NCBI GenBank assembly: GCA_965116625.1
Contig: OZ220717.1
Location: forward strand, 682,001-746,000
Origin: VXNE01 sp965116625
GTDB lineage: Bacteria > Pseudomonadota > Gammaproteobacteria > Pseudomonadales > Azotimanducaceae
Length of the DNA stretch: 64,000 bases
Reading direction: 5' to 3'
Part shown: positions 17,960-26,298 of the stretch, one piece after another
Layout of the letters: the number at the start of each line of letters is the position of its first letter
Position numbering within the stretch: position 1 is the stretch's first letter
Notes under the pieces: model-generated
What the model was told of the DNA's origin: nothing
Database searches by the model: none
Seen by the model: only the letters and a program-made list of their open reading frames with translations
Made by a program: the position numbers and the translations under genes

Positions 17960-19123
17960 ATGACCAGCATCATGCCAACCTACAATCGTCTACCCGTGAC
18001 ATTCGCCCGGGGGAGCGGGGCGCGGCTCTACGACGACGCCGGCAGGGAATACATCGACGCGCTCTGCGGACTCGCTGTCACCGGTCTCGGCCACGCACAT
18101 CCCCACGTCACCGAAGCCATCGCCGCACAGGCGCGTACGCTGACCCACACCTCAAACCTGTACGGCATCGCCGGGCAGGAAAAACTCGCGGCCCGGCTGA
18201 CCGCGCTCTCCGGCATGGACAACGTCTTTTTCGGCAACTCCGGCGCGGAAGCGAACGAGGCGGCCATCAAGATTGCGCGCCTGTACGGTCACGACCGCGG
18301 CATCGACTTCCCCCACACGGTGGTGATGGACAACAGTTTCCACGGCCGGACCATGGCAACGCTTACGGCCACCGGCAACCGCAAGGTCCATGCCGGTTTC
18401 GAGCCGCTGCTGGGCGGGTTCGTCCGCGCGCCGTTCAACGACATCGAGGCGGTGCGCAGGATCGGCGAGAACGACGAAAACGTCGTCGCCGTGATGGTGG
18501 AACCGATTCTCGGTGAGGGCGGCATACACATCCCCGAGGATGACTACCTCACGCGCCTGCGGGCATTGTGCGACGACAACGGCTGGCTGTTGATGCTCGA
18601 CGAGGTACAGACCGGAAACGGCCGGTCCGGCAAGTTCTTCTGCTACCAGCACAGCGACATCCTTCCCGACGTCGTCACGACCGCCAAGGGACTCGGGAAC
18701 GGCGTCCCCATCGGCGCCTGCCTGGCGCGCGGCACGGCGGCCGGAATGCTTGTCGCCGGCACCCATGGCTCCACCTTCGGCGGCAATCCGCTGGTCTGCG
18801 CGGCGGCGAACGCGGTGCTCGACGAACTCGAGGGCGGCTTGATCGAGCGGGCCGGAGAACTTGGCGAGCGGATGCTCGCACGCCTGCGCGACGGTCTGCA
18901 GGGCAGCAACATCGTAAAGGAGATCCGGGGCAAGGGACTCCTTCTGGCTGTCGAGCTGGAGCGGCCGTGTGCGCAGATGGTGACGGACGCGATGGAAGCC
19001 GGCGTCATCCTGAATGTCGCCGCCGACACCGTCATCCGCCTCCTGCCGCCGCTGGTCCTCTCGGACGAGGATGCGGACCGGGTGGTCGACACTGTCGTTC
19101 GCCTGGTCAAGGCAATGGCATGA
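17960..19123 (+). CDS. argD: Acetylornithine aminotransferase
   Basis: PLP class III aminotransferase of arginine synthesis (N-acetylglutamate-5-semialdehyde to N-acetylornithine). 387 residues from ATG 17960, behind AAAGGGGGCG. The N-terminus MPTYNRLPVTFARGSGARLYD is typical of ArgD. FFGNSGAEANEAAIKIAR near residue 93 and MLDEVQTGNGRSGKFF near 210 are present. The Schiff-base lysine is in TTAKGLGNGVPIGA near residue 240. Followed 4 bases later by argF, so an argDF operon. Longer in-frame starts exist but run through the leader hairpin. Confidence 0.92.
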   Translation: MTSIMPTYNRLPVTFARGSGARLYDDAGREYIDALCGLAVTGLGHAHPHVTEAIAAQARTLTHTSNLYGIAGQEKLAARLTALSGMDNVFFGNSGAEANEAAIKIARLYGHDRGIDFPHTVVMDNSFHGRTMATLTATGNRKVHAGFEPLLGGFVRAPFNDIEAVRRIGENDENVVAVMVEPILGEGGIHIPEDDYLTRLRALCDDNGWLLMLDEVQTGNGRSGKFFCYQHSDILPDVVTTAKGLGNGVPIGACLARGTAAGMLVAGTHGSTFGGNPLVCAAANAVLDELEGGLIERAGELGERMLARLRDGLQGSNIVKEIRGKGLLLAVELERPCAQMVTDAMEAGVILNVAADTVIRLLPPLVLSDEDADRVVDTVVRLVKAMA

Positions 19124-19127
19124 CGCC

Positions 19128-20036
19128 ATGCAGGTGCGACACTTCCTGACCTTGAGGGACTTCAGTCCCGAAGAACTGGGCCGCATCGTTGCGCGCGGCG
19201 CGGAACTGAAGCGGCTGCAGGCGGCTGGCCACACGTGCATGCCCCTCAAGGGCAAGACGCTTGCCATGATCTTCGGGCTCAGCTCAACGCGGACCCGGGT
19301 GGCATTCGAGGCCGGGATGCACCAACTCGGGGGACATGCCATCAACCTGGGCCCCCAGGATTCCCAGATAGGGCGGGGAGAGCCCATCGAGGACACCGCC
19401 CGCGTGCTCTCCGAAATGGTCGACGCCGTAATGATCCGCACCCTGAGCCACGACGACGTCACGGCGTTTGCGCGGGCGTCCAGCGTGCCCGTCATCAACG
19501 GCATGACTGCCCGCTTTCACCCATGCCAGTTGCTCGCCGACATGCAGACCTACGCGGAGGTGCGGGGGCGAACCATCGAAGGACGCACCGTCGCCTTCGT
19601 CGGGGACGGCTACAACATGTGCAATTCGTATATCAACGCGGCCAGGCAATTCCGTTTTCGTCTGAAAATTGCCACCCCCGAAACCCATCGGCCGGAAGAG
19701 CAACTGCTCGAGGCCACCGACAACGCGGACCTCGTCGAGAGTCCGCGCGCCGCGGTGGAAGACGCCGATCTCGTGGTCACCGACGTCTGGTCTTCCATGG
19801 GACACGACGAGGAGGCCCAGGACCGCCGAAGCGTGTTCGACGGATACCAGGTGACACCGGCGTTGCTCGATTTCGCCGGCAATGACGCGATCTTCATGCA
19901 CTGCCTGCCCGCGCACCGGGGCGAGGAAGTCAGCGAAGACCTGTTCGAAGATCCCCGGTCCGTCGTCTACACGGAAGCGGGCAATCGGCTGCATTCGCAA
20001 AAGGCGCTGCTCGAGTTCCTGCTCGGAGAACGGTAG
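19128..20036 (+). CDS. argF: Ornithine carbamoyltransferase
   Basis: Converts ornithine and carbamoyl phosphate to citrulline. 302 residues from ATG 19128: MQVRHFLTLRDFSPEELGRIV. Carbamoyl-phosphate binding motif SSTRTR near residue 49, HPCQLLAD near 128, and the ornithine-side HCLPAHRGEEVSE near 262 are all present. The order argD-argF with a 4-base spacer indicates one transcript. The frame is open upstream through argD, but only the 19128 start is OTC-like. Confidence 0.95.
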   Translation: MQVRHFLTLRDFSPEELGRIVARGAELKRLQAAGHTCMPLKGKTLAMIFGLSSTRTRVAFEAGMHQLGGHAINLGPQDSQIGRGEPIEDTARVLSEMVDAVMIRTLSHDDVTAFARASSVPVINGMTARFHPCQLLADMQTYAEVRGRTIEGRTVAFVGDGYNMCNSYINAARQFRFRLKIATPETHRPEEQLLEATDNADLVESPRAAVEDADLVVTDVWSSMGHDEEAQDRRSVFDGYQVTPALLDFAGNDAIFMHCLPAHRGEEVSEDLFEDPRSVVYTEAGNRLHSQKALLEFLLGER

Positions 20037-20086
20037 CGCGGAACTCACCCGCCCCATCCTGGCGCGCCTGATCCCGGTTGACGAAC

Positions 20087-20596
20087 ATGGCTGGAACGCT
20101 TGAGGTAGTCCCCTACTCCGAAGCATGGCCCGTGGCATTCGAGGCGCTGAAGGCGCGAGTGGAGCCGGCCCTTGGAGCGCTTTGCCAACGGATCGAGCAC
20201 ATCGGGAGCACGTCCGTTCCCGGCCTGCCCGCCAAACCCGTGATCGACATCGATGTCGTCATCGAACGGGACGATCAGCTCGAAGCTGTCATTGAACGCC
20301 TCGCCACCATCGGCTACGACTACCAGGGAGACAAGGGGGTGCCGGGCCGGTACGCGTTCGGGCCGCCTTCGGATCTGCCCGACCACCACCTGTACGTCTG
20401 CGCCGAGAACAATCCCGAGCTGCATCGGCACCTCCTGTTCCGGGACTATCTCCGACGCCATCCCGAACAAGCGGCAGCCTACGGCAAGCTGAAACGGCGC
20501 CTCGCGAAGGAGAACCCGGTTGACCGGGTGGCATACACCGACGGCAAGACCCGCTGGATCGAACGCGCCCTCCGGCTGGCCGGCGGCGAAACCTGA
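20087..20596 (+). CDS. GrpB family protein (UPF0157)
   Basis: Nucleotidyltransferase-fold protein of unknown biochemical role, 169 residues. The family signature is clear: VVPYSEAWPVAFEALKARV, then RIEHIGSTSVPGLPAKPVIDIDVVI near residues 40-62, and DHHLYVCAENNPELHRHLLFRDYLRRHPE near 105-132. ATG 20087 chosen; an in-frame TTG lies three codons upstream. Fifty bases after argF, convergent with pilT. Confidence 0.85.
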   Translation: MAGTLEVVPYSEAWPVAFEALKARVEPALGALCQRIEHIGSTSVPGLPAKPVIDIDVVIERDDQLEAVIERLATIGYDYQGDKGVPGRYAFGPPSDLPDHHLYVCAENNPELHRHLLFRDYLRRHPEQAAAYGKLKRRLAKENPVDRVAYTDGKTRWIERALRLAGGET

Positions 20597-20624
20597 CCCA
20601 CTGCCCGCGAGAAAGGCTCGTCGG

Positions 20625-21659
20625 TCAGATGTCTTCAGGAATCCGCGCCTTCGCTCGCGCCGCTTCCCGGGACACGGTCCCCTGTTGCACGAGACCGCGC
20701 AGGCACTGATCCAGGGTCTGCATGCCGACAGCCGCGCCGGTCTGCATGACCGAAACCATCTGCGCCGTCTTGTCTTCCCTTATCAGGTTGCGTATCGCCG
20801 GCGTCGCCAGCATGACCTCGTGCGCCGCGACGCGTCCGCCCTTGCTTGCCTTGACCAGGGTCTGCGAAACGACGGCATGAAGCGACTCCGACAACGCCGA
20901 ACGCACCATGTTCTTCTCCCCCGCCGGGAAGGCGTCGACGATCCGGTCGACGGTCTTTGCCGCGGACGCGGTGTGCAGGGTGCCGAACACGAGGTGTCCG
21001 GTTTCCGCCGCCGTCAATGCCAGTCGGATCGTTTCCGTGTCGCGCATCTCGCCCACCAGGATGACGTCGGGGTCTTCCCGGAGGGCAGAGCGCAATGCCG
21101 CGTTGAAGCCCCTGGTGTCGCGAAGCACTTCGCGCTGGGTGACGAGGCAGGAGCGGCTGGCGTGCACGAACTCGATGGGGTCCTCGATGCTGAGAATGTG
21201 TTCCCGGCGGTTCCGGTTGATGCCGTCGATGATGGCCGCCAGCGTCGTGCTCTTGCCGGACCCGGTCGGACCCGTGACGAGAACCAGCCCCCGGGGCGCC
21301 ATGGCTATCTCCCCGAACACCGGCGCCAGTTTGAGTTCGTCCATGGTCGGAACCCTGGAAGGGATTACCCGGAAAGCGGCGCCGGCGCCACGGTCGTGGT
21401 GGTAGGCGTTGACGCGAAAGCGGCCGACCCCATCGGCGGCGAACGCGAAGTCCGTTTCGAGTGAATTCCCGAACGTCTCGCGGCTGCGCCTGCCCATGAC
21501 CGCGGCAAGCATCGCGCGAACTTCGCGGTCGGCAACGGACTCCTCTCCCAGGCGCCGCAGTTCGCCATCGACCCGGACCATGGGAGGCAAACCCGAGGAC
21601 AGGTGAAGGTCCGAGGCGCCAGTGGCCATGGCGCGGGAAAGGAGTTCGATGATTTCCAC
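20625..21659 (-). CDS. pilT: Type IV pilus retraction ATPase PilT
   Basis: Hexameric ATPase powering pilus retraction. From GTG 21659 the product is 344 residues, the length of Pseudomonas PilT. The opening VEIIELLSRAMATGASDLHLSSGLPPMVRVDGE matches the family. Walker A is GPTGSGKST near residue 129, followed by the Asp box EDPIEF, the AIRNLIRE segment near 288 and the His box GHLVFGTLHT. No good ribosome site precedes the GTG, so the start is inferred from homology. Divergent from yggS, as in Pseudomonas; the usual companion pilU is absent. Confidence 0.93.
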   Translation of the reverse strand: MEIIELLSRAMATGASDLHLSSGLPPMVRVDGELRRLGEESVADREVRAMLAAVMGRRSRETFGNSLETDFAFAADGVGRFRVNAYHHDRGAGAAFRVIPSRVPTMDELKLAPVFGEIAMAPRGLVLVTGPTGSGKSTTLAAIIDGINRNRREHILSIEDPIEFVHASRSCLVTQREVLRDTRGFNAALRSALREDPDVILVGEMRDTETIRLALTAAETGHLVFGTLHTASAAKTVDRIVDAFPAGEKNMVRSALSESLHAVVSQTLVKASKGGRVAAHEVMLATPAIRNLIREDKTAQMVSVMQTGAAVGMQTLDQCLRGLVQQGTVSREAARAKARIPEDI

Positions 21660-21800
21660 CCTCGCGAATACCAGAATTGCCGCAATGCCCGACACGGAAG
21701 TATCCGCACGCGGTGCCGCGAGGCATACGGATAATCTCTGCAATCGCGGGCGGCTGGTGCTTAAATGACCTCCGTCGCTGAACCAAAGATCTCGTGAGAC

Positions 21801-22493
21801 ATGGGGCTTGGACCACCGATTGCACGCTCGGTCGCCCGAGTTCAGCAAGCCATCGCGCTCGCGGCATCGCGCTCCGGGCGATCGTCCGCCGACGTATGCC
21901 TCCTCGCCGTGTCGAAAACGCGCTCGGGAGATGAAGTCGCGGCGGCCGCTGATGCCGGCATCCGTGACTTCGGCGAGAATTACGTGCAGGAGGCGTTGCC
22001 CAAGGTGCAGTCTCTCGCCGGTCGCGAAATCACCTGGCATTTCATCGGAACCGTGCAATCCAACAAGACCCGCGACATCGCGCGGAACTTTCAATGGGTG
22101 CACACGCTGGATCGAAACAGGATCGCCCAGCGACTAGACTCCGGCCGCGCGGGCCTCGCCCCGCTTGACGTCTGTATCGAGGTGAACATCGATGACGAAC
22201 CGCAGAAATCCGGCATCGCTCCGGATGCCGTGGGCGAACTCATCGATGCGGTACGCGGCCTGGAACACCTGCGATTGCGGGGACTGATGGTCATACCGGC
22301 GCCCAGGGAGGACGCCCAATCCATGCGCGACAGTTTTTCCCTGACTGCGGAACTGTTCGATCGGCACCGGCCGCTTGGCGGACCCCATTGGGACACACTT
22401 TCTATGGGCATGAGCGGCGACTTCCCCGTTGCAATAGAGGAAGGCGCCACCTGCGTGCGCATCGGCACGGCGATCTTCGGGCCGAGGGGCTAG
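21801..22493 (+). CDS. yggS: PLP homeostasis protein YggS
   Basis: Single-domain alanine-racemase-fold protein that binds PLP and keeps its level balanced. 230 residues. Expected PLP lysine in LLAVSKTRSGDEV near residue 38, then DFGENYVQEALPK and WHFIGTVQSNKTRDI. C-terminal LSMGMSGDFPVAIEEGATCVRIGTAIFGPRG is the phosphate-binding end. First gene of yggS-proC-yggT-metX, facing pilT as in Pseudomonas. Confidence 0.93.
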   Translation: MGLGPPIARSVARVQQAIALAASRSGRSSADVCLLAVSKTRSGDEVAAAADAGIRDFGENYVQEALPKVQSLAGREITWHFIGTVQSNKTRDIARNFQWVHTLDRNRIAQRLDSGRAGLAPLDVCIEVNIDDEPQKSGIAPDAVGELIDAVRGLEHLRLRGLMVIPAPREDAQSMRDSFSLTAELFDRHRPLGGPHWDTLSMGMSGDFPVAIEEGATCVRIGTAIFGPRG

Positions 22494-22498
22494 TGCTA

Positions 22499-23323
22499 GT
22501 GAAACGCATCGCTTTCATCGGCGGCGGCAACATGGCGTTCGCACTCGTGGGTGGCCTGCGCGCGGCCGGTACACGTGAGGCCGGCATGCCGGACGCACCA
22601 CTGGACATCGTCGTGGCCGACCCCGTTCCGGAACAACTCGACCGGTTCGACGGCGTTTCAACCACGCAGTCCAACGCCGTGGCGGTCGATTCCGCGGACG
22701 CGGTGGTATTGGCCGTGAAGCCCCAGGTCATTGGGGAGGTGGTCTCGGCGCTGTCCCTCGAGCTTCACCAGCTCGTCATATCCATCGCGGCGGGCGTGCC
22801 GATCGAGGCGATCTCCCGGTGGACATCGCCGGAACAACCCGTCGTGCGATGCATGCCGAACACGCCGGCGTTGCTGCGGGCGGGCATATCAGGAATGACC
22901 GCCAACCGATTCGTCGACGCCGACATGAGGACCCTGGCAGAGAAGATCCTGTTGGCCGCCGGCGAGGTGGTCTGGTTCGATGATGAGGACAGCCTGCACG
23001 CGGTGACCGCCCTGTCCGGAAGCGGTCCCGCCTACGCCTTCTACCTGCTCGAAGCCCTGATCGAAGCCGGCGTCGAACTTGGATTGGACGCACCTGTGTC
23101 CGAGCGGCTGGCGACCGCGACGGTACTCGGCGCCGCCCGCATGGCCGAAGCGGAGCCTGTCGGGCCGAGCGTCCTGCGCGAACGTGTGACCTCTCCGGGT
23201 GGCACGACGGAACGCGCCCTATCTATACTTGAGTCTGCCCGGGTGCGGGCGAAGTTCAAAAGGGCGATCGAAGCCGCCTGCCAGCGGTCGCGAGAGCTCG
23301 CGGAAGAGTTCGGCAAAGGCTAA
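22499..23323 (+). CDS. proC: Pyrroline-5-carboxylate reductase
   Basis: Last step of proline synthesis (NAD(P)H reduction of pyrroline-5-carboxylate). 274 residues from GTG 22499, six bases after the yggS stop, with GAGGGG nine bases upstream; another GTG at 22493 is in frame. Dinucleotide motif IAFIGGGNMAFALVGG at the N-terminus, CMPNTPALLRAG near residue 118, and the signature ALSGSGPAYAFYLLEALIEAG near 168. Product is short of nothing. Confidence 0.94.
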   Translation: MKRIAFIGGGNMAFALVGGLRAAGTREAGMPDAPLDIVVADPVPEQLDRFDGVSTTQSNAVAVDSADAVVLAVKPQVIGEVVSALSLELHQLVISIAAGVPIEAISRWTSPEQPVVRCMPNTPALLRAGISGMTANRFVDADMRTLAEKILLAAGEVVWFDDEDSLHAVTALSGSGPAYAFYLLEALIEAGVELGLDAPVSERLATATVLGAARMAEAEPVGPSVLRERVTSPGGTTERALSILESARVRAKFKRAIEAACQRSRELAEEFGKG

Positions 23324-23335
23324 CGGCGGGGAAAA

Positions 23336-23929
23336 ATGGGCGATCCGATTGCCTTCATCATTCACTACTTGCTGAGCGCGGTCTCCGTGCTGTTCCTCGC
23401 ACGTTTCATTCTGCAGGCGACGCACGCAGATTTCTTCAATCCCATATCCCAGGGCATCGTCCGCTACACCGACCCGGTGCTCAATCCCCTCAGGAAGATC
23501 ATCCCGACCTACAAGAATCTCGATCTCTCCGCTTTCGTCGCCACCTGGATCACGTGTGCGGCGACGATCGGCGGCGTCGTTGCCATGACCGGCCGCTTCG
23601 ACAGTCCCGTCGTGGTGGAAATCCTGAATTCCCTCGGCCTCACCCTCGGAGCCGTGGTTGCAGGCGTTTATCGTACATTCGACCTGTTCCTGTATTTCTA
23701 CTGGATCGCGATCTTCGCGATGATCATCATCTCCCTGCTCGCGCCCGCTACCTACAACCCGGTCACCGCCCTGCTGCGAGATGTCTGTGAGCCGGTACTC
23801 GCGCCGGCGCGCCGGCTGTTGCCCGTGATGGGAGGTCTCGACCTGTCTCCCCTGATCGTGTTTCTCGTCATCGGGTTGCTGCAACACTACCTCCTGCCGG
23901 CGTTGTTCGGGACGCTGTTCGGAGCCTAG
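23336..23929 (+). CDS. YggT family membrane protein
   Basis: Integral inner-membrane protein of about 197 residues built from two YggT repeats, each a pair of helices followed by an amphipathic stretch (FFNPISQGIVRYTDPVLNPLRKIIP in the first, YNPVTALLRDVCEPVLAPARRLLPVMGGLDLSPLIVFLVIG in the second). Implicated in osmotic tolerance and cell division in other bacteria; molecular role not established. Conserved between proC and metX in Pseudomonas-like genomes. Confidence 0.88.
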   Translation: MGDPIAFIIHYLLSAVSVLFLARFILQATHADFFNPISQGIVRYTDPVLNPLRKIIPTYKNLDLSAFVATWITCAATIGGVVAMTGRFDSPVVVEILNSLGLTLGAVVAGVYRTFDLFLYFYWIAIFAMIIISLLAPATYNPVTALLRDVCEPVLAPARRLLPVMGGLDLSPLIVFLVIGLLQHYLLPALFGTLFGA

Positions 23930-23960
23930 CTTCCCGCTTCGCCAACTTCGGATCGCAACC

Positions 23961-25103
23961 GTGAAAGTCGTGCCTCCCAATTCGGTCGGCGTGGTGGTTC
24001 CCCAAACCGCGCAATTCGGTCCCATCGACCTGCAGTGCGGGGTCCGGCTGCCGCATTTCGAGATCGTCTACGAGACCTACGGAGAGCTCAATGACGACCG
24101 GACCAATGCCGTCCTGGTCTGCCACGCCCTGTCGGGACACCATCACGCGGCCGGCTATCACGGCATGGACGACGACAAGCCCGGATGGTGGGACGTGTGC
24201 ATCGGTCCCGGCAAGCCCATCGACACGAACCGCCTGTTCGTGGTCAGCCTCAATAACCTCGGCGGCTGCCATGGCAGCACCGGGCCACGTTCCACCGATC
24301 CCTCCACCGGGGATCCATACGGGCCGACCTTTCCCACCGTTACCGTCAAGGACTGGGTGCGGACCCAGGCCATGCTCGCCGACACACTGGAAATCCCGGC
24401 TTTTGCCGCCATTGTCGGAGGTAGCCTGGGCGGGATGCAGGCGATGCAGTGGGCCATCGATTTTCCCGACCGCATACGGCACGCGCTGTTGATCGCCTGC
24501 GCATCGAAGCTCTCGGCACAGAACATCGCCTTCAACGAGATCGCCCGCCAGGCCATCGTCACCGATCCCGAGTTTCACGGCGGCAACTACATCAAGGCCG
24601 GGTCCAACCCCGATGTCGGACTGCGCCTGGCACGCATGCTCGGCCACGTGACCTACCTCTCGGACTACAGCATGGGAGACCGGTTCGGGCGGGAGCTCAA
24701 GTCCGGCGACATCGCATCCGGACACGATGTCGAGTTCCAGGTCGAGAGTTACCTCCGCTACCAGGGCAGCACGTTCTCGAAAGTCTTCGACGCCAACACG
24801 TACCTGTTGATGACGCGGGCACTCGATTACTTCGACCCCGCCCGGGACTACGAAGACGACCTGGTGAGGGCCCTTGGCCAGGCCACCTGCAAGTTCCTGG
24901 TCGTGTCTTTCTCGACCGACTGGCGATTCGCCCCGGAGAGGTCCGACGAGATCATCGACGCGCTGGTCGCCGCCCGCAAGGACGTCGTCGGCGCCAACAT
25001 CGACGCCGCTCACGGTCACGATTCCTTCCTTCTCCAGGTGCCGCGGTACCTGGAGCTCCTTTCGACCTATCTCGACCGCGTCGCGGCGGAGTGCGGCCAA
25101 TGA
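23961..25103 (+). CDS. metX: Homoserine O-acyltransferase
   Basis: Alpha/beta-hydrolase acyltransferase of methionine synthesis that acylates homoserine. 380 residues from a GTG. The nucleophile elbow is VGGSLGGMQAMQW near residue 152. NNLGGCHGSTGPRS near 98 and the terminal catalytic histidine in AAHGHDSFLLQ near 353 are also present. The MetX family includes both acetyl- and succinyl-transferring members. Gammaproteobacterial ones beside metW are often succinyl-specific, but this is not settled here. Its TGA lies inside the dispersed repeat that separates it from metW. Confidence 0.93.
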   Translation: MKVVPPNSVGVVVPQTAQFGPIDLQCGVRLPHFEIVYETYGELNDDRTNAVLVCHALSGHHHAAGYHGMDDDKPGWWDVCIGPGKPIDTNRLFVVSLNNLGGCHGSTGPRSTDPSTGDPYGPTFPTVTVKDWVRTQAMLADTLEIPAFAAIVGGSLGGMQAMQWAIDFPDRIRHALLIACASKLSAQNIAFNEIARQAIVTDPEFHGGNYIKAGSNPDVGLRLARMLGHVTYLSDYSMGDRFGRELKSGDIASGHDVEFQVESYLRYQGSTFSKVFDANTYLLMTRALDYFDPARDYEDDLVRALGQATCKFLVVSFSTDWRFAPERSDEIIDALVAARKDVVGANIDAAHGHDSFLLQVPRYLELLSTYLDRVAAECGQ

Positions 25104-25145
25104 GAGTGCCCCACGACCGTCACCTATCGGCGCCGGGTGTTTTCT
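25100..25145 (+). repeat. Dispersed repeat, copy A, in the metX-metW gap
   Basis: Begins ATGAGAGTGCCCCACGACCG and continues for about 26 more bases that match 62670-62715 with a handful of substitutions. It is the first part of a 173-base stretch (25104-25276) separating metX from metW, which are normally tightly packed. The initial ATGAGAG recurs at the metW start codon (25277-25283). The insert could therefore be bounded by a 7-base duplication, although copy B also begins ATGAGAG. The rest of the gap holds the palindromic tandem at 25148-25201 and GC-rich sequence without a gene. Confidence 0.65.
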
Positions 25146-25147
25146 TA

Positions 25148-25201
25148 CGAGGGGTACCCCCTCGCGCTACTGTTTCCTTGCGAGGGGTACCCCCTCGCGC
25201 T
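25148..25201. repeat. Tandem palindromic units around GGTACC
   Basis: A 21-base unit, CGAGGGGTACCCCCTCGCGC followed by T, occurs at 25148-25168 and again, identically, at 25181-25201 (33-base period). Each unit is itself nearly a perfect palindrome (GAGGGG-TA-CCCCCTC), so each can fold into a hairpin in DNA or RNA. It sits within the insertion between metX and metW and could influence metW expression. Confidence 0.7.
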
Positions 25202-25276
25202 CCCCGGGCCCGGCCCAACTCGCCGCCCATGGGACAACCGCCCCCGGTCGCTGGCGCTCCCGGAGACGCTTGACCC

Positions 25277-25882
25277 ATGAGAGAAGACCTCCGCATCATC
25301 GCCGACCTGGTCGAGCCCGGTGCGCGGGTACTCGACCTTGGCTGCGGCAACGGCGAACTGCTGGCGCACCTGCAGTCGAACAAGGGCGTGCGCGGCTATG
25401 GCATGGACATCGATCCGCGACGGATAAACGCGTGCATCCGGGCCGGGGTCAACGTCATCGAACACGACCTGAACGATGGACTTGCCAGGTTCCCGGATGC
25501 GAGCTTCGACATGGTGGTGATGACAGAGACCCTGCAGGCCGTGCGCAGACCCGACCTGCTACTCACGGAGATGCTTAGAATCGGCGGCGAATGCATCGTC
25601 ACGTTTCCCAACTTCGGGCATTGGGTATGCCGCGTGTGGCTTGCGACGCGCGGGCGGATGCCCATGGCGAAGCACCTGCCCCACAACTGGTACGACACGC
25701 CGAACATTCACCTCTGCACCTTCGCCGACTTCGAGCGGCTATGCCTGGACACGGCCATCACCGTCATCGAACGTTTCGCCGTCGACCGCGGCTATCGCAG
25801 CGGACGCATGGTCAACCGCTTCCCGAACCTCTTCGGCACCACCGCGTTCTATCGCCTGGGGCGCGCGGACGGGGAGACATGA
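25277..25882 (+). CDS. metW: Methionine biosynthesis protein MetW
   Basis: SAM-dependent methyltransferase-fold partner of MetX. 201 residues from ATG 25277. SAM motif I is VLDLGCGNGELLAHL at about residues 18-32. The family's YGMDIDPRRINACI, FPNFGHW and HNWYDTPNIHLCT segments are intact. It overlaps the next gene by 4 bases (ATGA) but is 173 bases from metX because of the repeat insertion. No separate promoter was recognised for metW. Confidence 0.92.
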   Translation: MREDLRIIADLVEPGARVLDLGCGNGELLAHLQSNKGVRGYGMDIDPRRINACIRAGVNVIEHDLNDGLARFPDASFDMVVMTETLQAVRRPDLLLTEMLRIGGECIVTFPNFGHWVCRVWLATRGRMPMAKHLPHNWYDTPNIHLCTFADFERLCLDTAITVIERFAVDRGYRSGRMVNRFPNLFGTTAFYRLGRADGET

Positions 25883-26298
25883 CAAAGCGCATCGCCATGG
25901 CGGTCGCCTTGCTTGCCGCAGGAATCCTGTCAGCCGAGCAGAAGGAGTCGTTCGGCCGCTACGAAGTCCACTACTCGGTCTTCAACCCCAGTTTTTTGCG
26001 CGCCGCTATCGCCGAGCGATACGAAATCGTCAGGGGCCGCGACAAGGCGGTGGTGAACGTAGCCATACTGGACGGAGAGCGGAGCGTGGCCGTACCCGTG
26101 ACCGGTACGGTCAAGAACCTGCTCGGGCAATCGCAGCCATTGCGCTTTCGCGAGGTGAAGGAAGGAGAAGCCGTCTACTACCTGGCGATGCTGACCTACC
26201 AGGACCGCGACACGCTGCGTTTCGAGATCACGGCGGACCTGCCCGGCCGTGGCCCGGAAGTGGTGCGATTCCAGGAGACACTGTATTGGGAACCATGA
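25879..26298 (+). CDS. DUF4426 periplasmic protein
   Basis: Small exported protein of unknown function, 139 residues. Signal peptide at about 1-19 (MTKRIAMAVALLAAGILSA), then FGRYEVHYSVFNPSFLRAAIAERYEIVRGRDKAVVNVAIL, which is the DUF4426 pattern. The rest is a single predicted beta-sandwich. It overlaps metW and rdgB by ATGA on both sides, so it is translationally coupled in the metW-DUF4426-rdgB-hemW run seen in Pseudomonas. Confidence 0.85.
   Translation: MTKRIAMAVALLAAGILSAEQKESFGRYEVHYSVFNPSFLRAAIAERYEIVRGRDKAVVNVAILDGERSVAVPVTGTVKNLLGQSQPLRFREVKEGEAVYYLAMLTYQDRDTLRFEITADLPGRGPEVVRFQETLYWEP

Noticed and set aside
25100..25283. ATGAGAG direct repeats as a simple transposon target-site duplication
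   Set aside because: Copy B of the repeat also begins with ATGAGAG, so the heptamer may belong to the element itself. Kept only as an open possibility in the findings.
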